Below, in pieces: positions 1 to 10,500 of a stretch of DNA of 64,000 nucleotides. Position 1 is the stretch's first letter; the number at the start of each line of letters is the position of its first letter. The translations under genes and the position numbers were made by a program. The stretch comes from Hydractinia symbiolongicarpus (taxonomy: Eukaryota > Cnidaria > Hydrozoa > Anthoathecata > Hydractiniidae): positions 39,229,828 to 39,293,827 of the forward strand of contig NC_079876.1 of assembly GCF_029227915.1 (NCBI RefSeq), given 5' to 3'. The notes under the pieces are model-generated. The model saw nothing but the letters and a program-made list of their open reading frames with translations. It made no database searches and was not told the origin of the DNA.

Positions 1-1230
1 AGTGGTGAAAAAAAATTTAAAAAATCGTTCGGGAAATGAGTTTACTTCCTGGGTACTTTCTTTGTATACGTTCGACTATACGGGCCAAGCCTGGGATTTA
101 CGGGAAATCGCGGGATTTCGTTTGCCGGCGATTAAACCTCTTTTATTAAGCGTCTCATCAAAAATGAAAACATTTTTAAAAACTACAAGTCGCATGGGCT
201 TTAGTGGTGAAATAATAATTTAAAAAATCGTTCGGGAAATGAGTTTACACCCCGGGTACTTTCTTTGTATACTTTTGACTATACGGGCCGAGTCCGGGAT
301 TTACGGGAAATCGCAGGTTTTCGTTTGCCGGCGATTAAACCTCTTTCATTAAGCGTCTCATGAAAAATGAAAACATTTTTGAAAAGAACAAATCTCATGC
401 GTTTTAGTGGTGAAAAAAAATTTAAAAAATCGTTCGGGAAATGAGTTTACTTCCTGGGTACTTTCTTTGTATACGTTCGACTATACGGGCCAAGCCCGGG
501 ATTTACGGGAAATCGCGGGATTTCGTTTGCCGGCGATTAAACCTCTTTTATTAAGCGTCTCATCAAAAATGAAAACATTTTTAAAAACTACAAGTCGCAT
601 GGGCTTTAGTGGTGAAATAATAATTTAAAAAATCGTTCGGGAAATGAGTTTACACCCTGGGTACTTTCTTTGTATACTTTTGACTATACGGGCCAAGCCC
701 GGGATTTACGGGAAATCGCGGGTTTTCGTTTGCCGGCGATTAAACCTCTTTCATTAAGCGTCTCATGAAAAATGAAAACATTTTTGAAAAGTACTAATCT
801 CATGCGTTTTAGTGGTGAAAAAAAATTTAAAAAATCGTTCGGGAAATGAGTTTACTTCCTGGGTACTTTATTTGTATACGTTCGACTATACGGGCCAAGC
901 CCGGGATTTACGGGAAATCGCAGGATTTCGTTTGCCGGCGATTAAACCTCTTTTATTAAGCGTCTCATCAAAAATGAAAACATTTTTAAAAACTACAAGT
1001 CGCATGGGCTTTAGTGGTGAAATAATAATTTAAAAAATCGTTCGGGAAATGAGTTTACACCCTGGGTACTTTCTTTGTATACTTTTGACTATACGGGCCG
1101 AGTCCGGGATTTACGGGAAATCGCAGGTTTTCGTTTGCCGGCGATTAAACTTCTTTTATTCAGCGTCTCATCAAAAATGAAAACATTTTTGAAAACTACA
1201 AGTCTCATGGGTTTTAGTGGTGAAATAATA
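1..1230 (+). repeat. 405-bp dimeric higher-order repeat
   Basis: The two monomer variants alternate so that the larger unit is about 405 bp. The same 73-codon reading frame begins at 2, 407 and 812, exactly 405 bp apart, and each unit carries the AAGTCGCATGGGC variant in its first half. Agreement between units is closer than between adjacent monomers, which is the definition of a higher-order repeat. The right limit is approximate, because a shortened monomer interrupts the pattern near 1260. The same dimers recur at 37190, 37595 and 38000. Confidence 0.85.
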
Positions 1231-2779
1231 ACTTAAAAAATCGTTCGAGAAATGAGTTTACATCCCGGGTACTTTCATTACTATACGGCCGAGTCCGGGA
1301 TTTACGGGAAATCGCAGGTTTTCGTTTGCCGGCGATTAAACTTCTTTTATTTAGCGTCTCATCGAAAATGAAAACATTTTTGAAAACTACAAGTCTTATG
1401 CGTTTTAGTGGTGAAAAAATAATTTAAAAAATCGTTCTGGAAATGAGTTTACTCACAGGGTACTTTCTTTGTATACATTCGACTATACGGGCCTAGCCCG
1501 GGATTTACGGGAAATCACGGGTTTTCGTTTGCCGGCGATTAAACCTCTTTCATTAAGCGTCTCATGAAAAATGAAAACATTTTTGAAAAGTACAAATCTC
1601 ATGCGTTTTAGTGGTGAAAAAAAATTTAAAAAATCGTTCTGGAAATGAGTTTACTTCCTGGGTACTTTCTTTGTATACGTTCGACTATACGGGCCAAGCC
1701 CGGGATTTACGGGAAATCATGGGATTTCGTTTGCCGGCGATTAAACCTCTTTTATTAAGCGTCTCATCAAAAATGAAAACATTTTTAAAAACTACAAGTC
1801 GCATGGGCTTTAGTGGTGAAATAATAATTTAAAAAATCGTTCGGGAAATGAGTTTACACCCCCGGTTTCTTTCTTTGTATACTTTTGACTATACGGGCGA
1901 GTTCGGGATTTACGGGAAACCGCAGGTTTTCGTTTGCCGGCGATTAAACCTCTTTTATTCAGCGTCTCATCAAAAATGAAAACATTTTTGAAAAGTACAA
2001 GTCTCATGCGTTTTAGTGGTAAAAAAAAATTTAAAAAATCGTTCGGGAAATGAGTTTACTTCCTGGCTACTTTCTTTGTATACATTCGACTATACGGGCC
2101 AAGACCGGGATTTACGGGAAGTCGCGGGTTTTCGTTTGCCGGCGATTAAACCTCTTTCATTAAGCGTCTTATGAAAAATGAAAACATTTTTGAAAACTAC
2201 AAGTCTCATGCGTTTTAGTGGTGAAAAAAAAATTTAAAAAATCGTTTGGGAAATGAGTTTACTTCCTGGGTACTTTCTTTGTATACATTTGACTATGCGG
2301 GCCAAGCCCGGGATTTACGGGAAATCGCGGGATTTCGTTTGCCGGCGATTAAACCTCTTTTATTAAGCGTCTCATCAAAAATGAAAACATTTTTAAAAAC
2401 TACAAGTCTCATGGGCTTTAGTGGTGAAAAAAAATTTAAAAAATCGTTCGGGAAATGAGTTTACTTCCTGGGTACTTTCTTTGTATACATTCGACTATAC
2501 GGGCCAAGCCCGGGATTTACGGGAAGTCGCGGGATTTCGTTTGCCGGCGATTAAACCTCTTTTATTAAGCGTCTCATCAAAAATGAAAACATTTTTTAAA
2601 ACTACAAGTCTCATGGGCTTTAGTGGTGAAATAATAATTTAAAAAATCGTTCGGGAAATGAGTTTACACCCCGGGTACTTTCTTTGTATACTTTTGACTA
2701 TACGGGCCGAGTCCGGGATTTACGGGAAATCGCAGGTTTTCGTTTGCCGGCGATTAAACTTCTTTTATTCAGCGTCTCA

Positions 2780-2801
2780 TCAAAAATGAAAACATTTTTG
2801 A
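2780..2801. repeat. Conserved monomer dyad (one example of many)
   Basis: TCAAAAATG, AAAA, CATTTTTGA: a perfect 9-bp inverted repeat around a 4-base spacer. It occurs in most monomers. The variant with TGAAAAATG keeps seven pairs, and the ATATTTTTAAATAC variant keeps about six. A second, shorter dyad in the same monomers is GATTT, ACGGG, AAATC, and a third is GTATA, eight bases, TATAC. Possible use in extrusion or protein binding is inferred only. Confidence 0.7.
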
Positions 2802-3249
2802 AAACTACAAGTCTCATGCGTTTTAGTGGTGAAAAAAAATTTAAAAAATCGTTCGGGAAATGAGTTTACTTCATGGGTACTTTCTTTGTATACATTCGAC
2901 TATACGGGCCAAGCCCGGGATTTACGGGAAATCGCGGGATTTCATTTGCCGGCGATTAAACTTCTTTTATTCAGCGTCTCATCAAAAATGAAAATATTTT
3001 TAAATACTACAAGTCTCATGGGCTTTAGTGGTGAAATAATAATTTAAAAAATCGTTCGGGAAATGAGTTTACACCCTGGGTAGTTTCTTTGTATACTTTT
3101 AACTATACGGGCCGAGTCCGGGATTTACGGGAAATCGCAGGTTTTCGTTTGCCGGCGATTAAACTTCTTTTTTTCAGCGTCTCATCAAAAATGAAAACAT
3201 TTTTGAAAACTACAAGTTTCATCCGTTTTAGTGGTGAAAAAATAATTTA

Positions 3250-6200
3250 AAAAATCGTTCGGGAAATGAGTTTACTCCCTGGGTACTTTCTTTGTATACT
3301 TTTGACTATGCGGGCCGAGTCCGGGGTTTACGGGAAATGGCGGGTTTTCGTTTGCCGGCGATTAAACTTCTTTTATTTAGCGTCTCATCAAAAATGAAAA
3401 CATTTTTGAAAACTACAAGTCTTACGCGTTTTAGTGGTGGAAAAATAATTTAAAAAATCGTTCTGGAAATGAGTTTACTCACAGGGTACTTTCTTTGTAT
3501 ACATTCGACTATACGGGCCAAGCCCGGGATTTACGGGAAATCGCGGGTTTTCGTTTGCCGGCGATTAAACCTCTTTCATTAAGCGTCTCATGAAAAATGA
3601 AAACATTTTTGAAAAGTACAAGTCTCATGCGTTTTAGTGGTGAAAAAAAAATTTAAAAAATCGTTCGGGAAATGAGTTTACTTCCTGGGTACTTTCTTTG
3701 TATACGTTCGACTATACGGGCCAAGCCCGGGATTTACGGGAAATCGCGGGATTTCGTTTGCCGGCGATTAAACCTCTTTTATTAAGGGTCTCATCAAAAA
3801 TGAAAACATTTTTAAAAACTACAAGTCTCATGGGCTTTAGTGGTGAAATAATATCTTAAAAAATCGTTCGGGAAATGAGTTTACACCCCGGGTACTTTCT
3901 TTGTATACTTTTGACTATACGGGCCGAGTCCGGGATTTACGGGAAATCGCAGGTTTTCGTTTGCCGGCGATTAAACTTCTTTTATTCAGCGTCTCATCAA
4001 AAATGAAAACATTTTTGAAAACTACAAGTCTCATGCGTTTTAGTGGTGAAAAAATAATTTAAAAAATCGTTTGGGAAATGAGTTTACTCCCTGGGTACTT
4101 TCTTTGTATACTTTTGACTATACGGGCCGAGTCCGGGATTTACGGGAAGTAGCGGGTTTTCGTTTGCCGGCGATTAAACTTCTTTTATTCAGCGTCTCAT
4201 CAAAAATGAAAATATTTTTAAATACTACAAGTCTCATGGGCTTTAGTGGTGAAATAATAATTTAAAAAATCGTTCGGGAAATGAGTTTACACCCCGGGTA
4301 CTTTCTTTGTATACTTTTGACTATACGGGCCGAGTCCGGGATTTACGGGAAATCGCAGGTTTTCGTTTGCCGGCGATTAAACTTCTTTTATTCAGTGTCT
4401 CATCAAAAATGAAAACATTTTTGAAAACTACAAGTCTCATGCGTTTTAGTGGTGAAAAAATAATTTAAAAAATCGTTTGGGAAATGAGTTTACTCCCTGG
4501 GTACTTTCTTTGTATACTTTTGACTATACGGGCCGAGTCCGGGATTTACGGGAAGTAGCGGGTTTTCGTTTGCCGGCGATTAAACTTCTTTTATTCAGCG
4601 TCTCATCAAAAATGAAAATATTTTTAAATACTACAAGTCTCATGGGCTTTAGTGGTGAAATAATAATTTAAAAAATCGTTCGGGAAATGAGTTTACACCC
4701 TGGGTACTTTCTTTGTATACCTTTGACTATACGGGCCGAGTCCGGGATTTACGGGAAATCGCAGGTTTTCGTTTGCCGGCGATTAAACTTCTTTTATTCA
4801 GCGTCTCATCAAAAATGAAAACATTTTTGAAAACTACAAGTCTCATGCGTTTTAGTGGTGAAAAAATAATTTAAAAAATCGTTCGGGAAATGAGTTTACT
4901 CCCTGGGTACTTTCTTTGTATACTTTTGACTATGCGGGCCGAGTCCGGGGTTTACGGGAAATCGCGGGTTTTCGTTTTCCGGCGGTTAAACTTCTTTTAT
5001 TTAGCGTCTCATCAAAAATGAAAACATTTTTGAAAACTACAAGTCTTATGCGTTTTAGTGGTGAAAAAATAATTTAAAAAATCGTTCTGGAAATGAGTTT
5101 ACTCACAGGGTACTTTCTTTGTATACATTCGACTATACGGGCCAAGCCCGGGATTTACGGGAAATCGCGGGTTTTCGTTTGCTGGCGATTAAACCTCTTT
5201 CATTTAGCGTCTCATCAAAAATGAAAACATTTTTGAAAAGTACAAGTCTCATGCGTTTTAGTGGTGAAAAAAAAATTTAAAAAATCGTTCGGGAAATGAG
5301 TTTACTTCCTGGGTACTTTCTTTGTATACGTTCGACTATACGGGCCAAGCCCGGGATTTACGGGAAATCGCGGGATTTCGTTTGCCGGCGATTAAACCTC
5401 TTTTATTAAGGGTCTCATCAAAAATGAAAACATTTTTAAAAACTACAAGTCTCATGGGCTTTAGTGGTGAAATAATATCTTAAAAAATCGTTCGGGAAAT
5501 GAGTTTACACCCCGGGTACTTTCTTTGTATACTTTTGACTATACGGGCCGAGTCCGGGATTTACGGGAAATCGCAGGTTTTCGTTTGCCGGCGATTAAAC
5601 TTCTTTTATTCAGCGTCTCATCAAAAATGAAAACATTTTTGAAAACTACAAGTCTCATGCGTTTTAGTGGTGAAAAAATAATTTAAAAAATCGTTTGGGA
5701 AATGAGTTTACTCCCTGGGTACTTTCTTTGTATACTTTTGACTATACGGGCCGAGTCCGGGATTTACGGGAAGTAGCGGGTTTTCGTTTGCCGGCGATTA
5801 AACTTCTTTTATTCAGCGTCTCATCAAAAATGAAAATATTTTTAAATACTACAAGTCTCATGGGCTTTAGTGGTGAAATAATAATTTAAAAAATCGTTCG
5901 GGAAATGAGTTTACACCCCGGGTACTTTCTTTGTATACTTTTGACTATACGGGCCGAGTCCGGGATTTACGGGAAATCGCAGGTTTTCGTTTGCCGGCGA
6001 TTAAACTTCTTTTATTCAGTGTCTCATCAAAAATGAAAACATTTTTGAAAACTACAAGTCTCATGCGTTTTAGTGGTGAAAAAATAATTTAAAAAATCGT
6101 TTGGGAAATGAGTTTACTCCCTGGGTACTTTCTTTGTATACTTTTGACTATACGGGCCGAGTCCGGGATTTACGGGAAGTAGCGGGTTTTCGTTTGCCGG

Positions 6201-6870
6201 CGATTAAACTTCTTTTATTCAGCGTCTCATCAAAAATGAAAATATTTTTAAATACTACAAGTCTCATGGGCTTTAGTGGTGAAATAATAATTTAAAAAAT
6301 CGTTCGGGAAATGAGTTTACACCCTGGGTACTTTCTTTGTATACCTTTGACTATACGGGCCGAGTCCGGGATTTACGGGAAATCGCAGGTTTTCGTTTGC
6401 CGGCGATTAAACTTCTTTTATTCAGCGTCTCATCAAAAATGAAAACATTTTTGAAAACTACAAGTCTCATGCGTTTTAGTGGTGAAAAAATAATTTAAAA
6501 AATCGTTCGGGAAATGAGTTTACTCCCTGGGTACTTTCTTTGTATACTTTTGACTATGCGGGCCGAGTCCGGGGTTTACGGGAAATCGCGGGTTTTCGTT
6601 TTCCGGCGGTTAAACTTCTTTTATTTAGCGTCTCATCAAAAATGAAAACATTTTTGAAAACTACAAGTCTTATGCGTTTTAGTGGTGAAAAAATAATTTA
6701 AAAAATCGTTCTGGAAATGAGTTTACTCACAGGGTACTTTCTTTGTATACATTCGACTATACGGGCCAAGCCCGGGATTTACGGGAAATCGCGGGTTTTC
6801 GTTTGCTGGCGATTAAACCTCTTTCATTTAGCGTCTCATCAAAAATGAAAACATTTTTGAAAACTACAAG
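3250..6870 (+). repeat. 1624-bp octameric higher-order repeat, about two units
   Basis: Private variants repeat at a spacing of exactly 1624 bp, eight monomers. Examples are AATATCTTAAAAAATCG at 3850 and 5474, and GGGAAGTAGCGGG monomers whose frames start at 4071 and 5695, then 4477 and 6101. A monomer with ACTATGCGGGCCGAGTCCGGGG occurs near 3306, 4930 and 6554. Boundaries are approximate because the unit grades into its neighbours. The matching stretch in the second large duplicate (about 40.2-42.8 kb) lacks a net five monomers. Confidence 0.8.
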
Positions 6871-7535
6871 TCACATGCGTTTTAGTGGTGAAAAAAAAAT
6901 TTAAAAAATCGCTCTGGAAGTGAGTTTACTCCCTGGGTACTTTCTTTGTATACTTTTGACTATACGGGCCGAGTCCGGGATTTAGGGAAATTGCAGGTTT
7001 TCGTTTGCCGGCGATTAAACTGCTTTTATTCAGCGTCTCATCAAAAATGAAAACATTTTTGAAAACTACAAGTCTCATGCGTTTTAGTGGTGGAAAAATA
7101 ATTTAAAAAATCGTTCGGGAAATGAGTTTACTCCCTGGGTACTTTCTTTGTATATTTTTGACTATACGGGCCGAGTCCGGGATTTACGGGAAATCGCGGG
7201 TTTTCGTTTTCCGCCGATTAAACCTCTTTCATTAAGCGTCTCATCAAAAATGAAAACATTTTTGAAAACTACAAGTCTCATGCGTTTTAGTGGTGAAAAA
7301 ATAATTTTAAAAATCGCTCGGGAAATGAGTTTACTCCCTGGGTACTTTCTTTGTATACTTTTGACTATACGGACCAACCCGGGATTTACGGGAAATCGCG
7401 GGTTTTCGTTTGCCGGCGATTAAACTTCTTTTATTCAGCGTCTCATCAAAAATGAAAACATTTGTAAAAACTACAAGTCTTATGCGTTTTAGTGGTGAAA
7501 AAAAAATTTTAAAAATCCTTCGGGAAATGAGTTTA

Positions 7536-7539
7536 GTGA
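7536..7539. other. Orientation-switch junction 1 (forward to reversed)
   Basis: Forward monomer sequence runs to GGGAAATGAGTTTA, then four bases GTGA, then reversed monomer sequence GAAAGTACCCAGGG. The forward monomer is cut after GAGTTTA and the reversed one starts inside its GGGTACTTTC box, so the two cuts are about 16 bp apart in monomer coordinates. GTGA is not explained by either side and looks like filler from end joining, although part of it could be assigned to a diverged monomer. The identical junction occurs at 43300-43303. Confidence 0.85.
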
Positions 7540-10500
7540 GAAAGTACCCAGGGAGTAAACTCATTTCCCGAACGATTTTTTAAATTATTATTTCACCACT
7601 AAAGCCCATGAGACTTGTAGTATTTAAAAATATTTTTATTTTTGATTAGACGCTGAATAAAAGAAGTTTAATCGTCGGCAAACGAAAACCCGCGACTTCC
7701 CGTAAATCCCGGACTCGCCACGTGTAGTCAAAAGTATACAAAGAAAGTACCCGGGGTGTAAACTCATTTCCCGAACGATTTTTTAAATTATTATTTTACC
7801 ACTAAAGCCCATGAGACTTGTAGTATTTAAAAATATTTTCATTCTTGATGAGACGCTGAATAAAAGAAGTTTAATCGTCGGCAAACGAAAACCCGCGACT
7901 TCCCGTAAATCCCAGACTCGCCACGTGTAGTCACAAGTATACAAAGAAAGTACCCGGGGTGTAAACTCATTTCCCAAACGATTTTTTAAATTATTATTTC
8001 ACCACTAAAGCCCATGAGAATTGTAGTTTTTAAAAATGTTTTCATTTTTGATGAGACGCTTAATAAAAGAGGTTTAATCGCCGGCAAACGAAATCCCGCG
8101 ATTTCCCGTAAATCCCGGGCTTGGCCCGTATAGTCGAATGTAAACAAAGAAAGTACCCAGGAAGTAAACTCATTTCCCGAACGATTTTTTAAATTTTTTT
8201 TTCACCACTAAAACGCATGTGACTTGTAGTTTTCAAAAATGTTTTCATTTTTGATGAGACGCTAAATAAAAGAAGTTTAATCGCCAGCAAACGAAAACCC
8301 GCGACTTCCCGTAAATCCCGGGCTTGGCCCGTATAGTCGAATGTATACAAAGAAAGTACCCTGTGAGTAAACTCATTTCCAGAACGATTTTTTAAATTAT
8401 TTTTTCACCACTAAAACGCATAAGACTTGTAGTTTTCAAAAATGTTTTCATTTTTGATGAGACGCTAAATAAAAGAAGTTTAACCGCCGGAAAACGAAAA
8501 CCCGCGATTTCCCGTAAACCCCGGACTCGGCCCGCATAGTCAAAAGTATACAAAGAAAGTACCCAGGGAGTAAACTCATTTCCCGAACGATTTTTTAAAT
8601 TATTTTTTCACCACTAAAACGCATGAGACTTGTAGTTTTCAAAAATGTTTTCATTTTTGATGAGACGCTGAATAAAAGAAGTTTAATCGCCGGCAAACGA
8701 AAACCTGCGATTTCCCGTAAATCCCGGACTCGGCCCGTATAGTCAAAGGTATACAAAGAAAGTACCCAGGGTGTAAACTCATTTCCCGAACGATTTTTTA
8801 AATTATTATTTCACCACTAAAGCCCATGAGACTTGTAGTATTTAAAAATATTTTCATTTTTGATGAGACGCTGAATAAAAGAAGTTTAATCGCCGGCAAA
8901 CGAAAACCCGCTACTTCCCGTAAATCCCGGACTCGGCCCGTATAGTCAAAAGTATACAAAGAAAGTACCCAGGGAGTAAACTCATTTCCCAAACGATTTT
9001 TTAAATTATTTTTTCACCACTAAAACGCATGAGACTTGTAGTTTTCAAAAATGTTTTCATTTTTGATGAGACGCTGAATAAAAGAAGTTTAATCGCCGGC
9101 AAACGAAAACCTGCGATTTCCCGTAAATCCCGGACTCGGCCCGTATAGTCAAAAGTATACAAAGAAAGTACCCAGGGAGTAAACTCATTTCCCAAACGAT
9201 TTTTTAAATTATTTTTTCACCACTAAAACGCATGAGACTTGTAGTTTTCAAAAATGTTTTCATTTTTGATGAGACACTGAATAAAAGAAGTTTAATCGCC
9301 GGCAAACGAAAACCTGCGATTTCCCGTAAATCCCGGACTCGGCCCGTATAGTCAAAAGTATACAAAGAAAGTACCCGGGGTGTAAACTCATTTCCCGAAC
9401 GATTTTTTAAATTATTATTTCACCACTAAAGCCCATGAGACTTGTAGTTTTCAAAAATGTTTTCATTTTTGATGAAACACGGAATAAAAGAAGTTTAATC
9501 GCCGGCAAACGAAAACCTGCGATTTCCCGTAAATCCCGGACTCGGCCCGTATAGTCAAAAGTATACAAAGAAAGTACCCGGGGTGTAAACTCATTTCCCG
9601 AACGATTTTTTAAATTATTATTTCACCACTAAAGCCCATGAGACTTGTAGTATTTAAAAATATTTTCATTTTTGATGAGACGCTGAATAAAAGAAGTTTA
9701 ATCGCCGGCAAACGAAAACCCGCTACTTCCCGTAAATCCCGGACTCGGCCCGTATAGTCAAAAGTATACAAAGAAAGTACCCAGGGAGTAAACTCATTTC
9801 CCAAACGATTTTTTAAATTATTTTTTCACCACTAAAACGCATGAGACTTGTATTTTTCAAAAATGTTTTCATTTTTGATGAGACGCTGAATAAAAGAAGT
9901 TTAATCGCCGGCAAACGAAAACCTGCGATTTCCCGTAAATCCCGGACTCGGCCCGTATAGTCAAAAGTATACAAAGAAAGTACCCGGGGTGTAAACTCAT
10001 TTCCCGAACGATTTTTTAAGATATTATTTCACCACTAAAGCCCATGAGACTTGTAGTTTTTAAAAATGTTTTCATTTTTGATGAGACCCTTAATAAAAGA
10101 GGTTTAATCGCCGGCAAACGAAATCCCGCGATTTCCCGTAAATCCCGGGCTTGGCCCGTATAGTCGAACGTATACAAAGAAAGTACCCAGAAAGTAAACT
10201 CATTTCCCGAACGATTTTTTAAATTTTTTTTTCACCACTAAAACGCATGAGACTTGTACTTTTCAAAAATGTTTTCATTTTTCATGAGACGCTTAATGAA
10301 AGAGGTTTAATCGCCGGCAAACGAAAACCCGCGATTTCCCGTAAATCCCGGGCTTGGCCCGTATAGTCGAATGTATACAAAGAAAGTACCCTGTGAGTAA
10401 ACTCATTTCCAGAACGATTTTTTAAATTATTTTTCTACCACTAAAACGCGTAAGACTTGTAGTTTTCAAAAATGTTTTCATTTTTGATGAGACGCTAAAT

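Larger units (their letters stand above)
1..7535 (+). repeat. 203-bp satellite array, forward block 1
   Basis: Head-to-tail monomers of 202-203 bp; the box AAAATCG starts at 21, 224 and 426. Recognisable boxes in each monomer are GGGAAATGAGTTTAC, GGGTACTTTCTTTGTATAC, GACTATACGGGCC, TTTGCCGGCGATTAAAC, AGCGTCTCAT and TTTTAGTGGTGAAA. Two main variants alternate. One has TTCGACTATACGGGCCAAGCC and usually ends CATGGGCTTTAGTGG; the other has TTTTGACTATACGGGCCGAGTCC and usually ends CATGCGTTTTAGTGG. Short ORFs of 64-73 codons span many monomers but stop at the TAATTTAAAAAATCG segment, and the period is not a multiple of three, so they are not annotated as genes. A shortened monomer (TTTCATTACTATACGG near 1273) lacks part of the central box. 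The block ends at an orientation switch. It is satellite DNA beyond doubt; its role is unknown. Confidence 0.97.

Noticed and set aside
2485-2505. A true CENP-B box
   Set aside because: Spacing is one base short and the sequence is absent from the other monomer variant; kept only as a weak finding.
7162-7377. 71-codon antisense ORFs (also at 12178, 13393, 14811, 47335 and others)
   Set aside because: They overlap the frames above on the opposite strand of the same monomers; they are shadows of the repeat.
7600-7700. Hammerhead ribozyme in the monomer (TTGATGAGACGC resembles CUGAUGA)
   Set aside because: The core C is U, no stem II follows, and no GAAA at the required place was found. Several invertebrate satellites do encode hammerheads, so it was checked.
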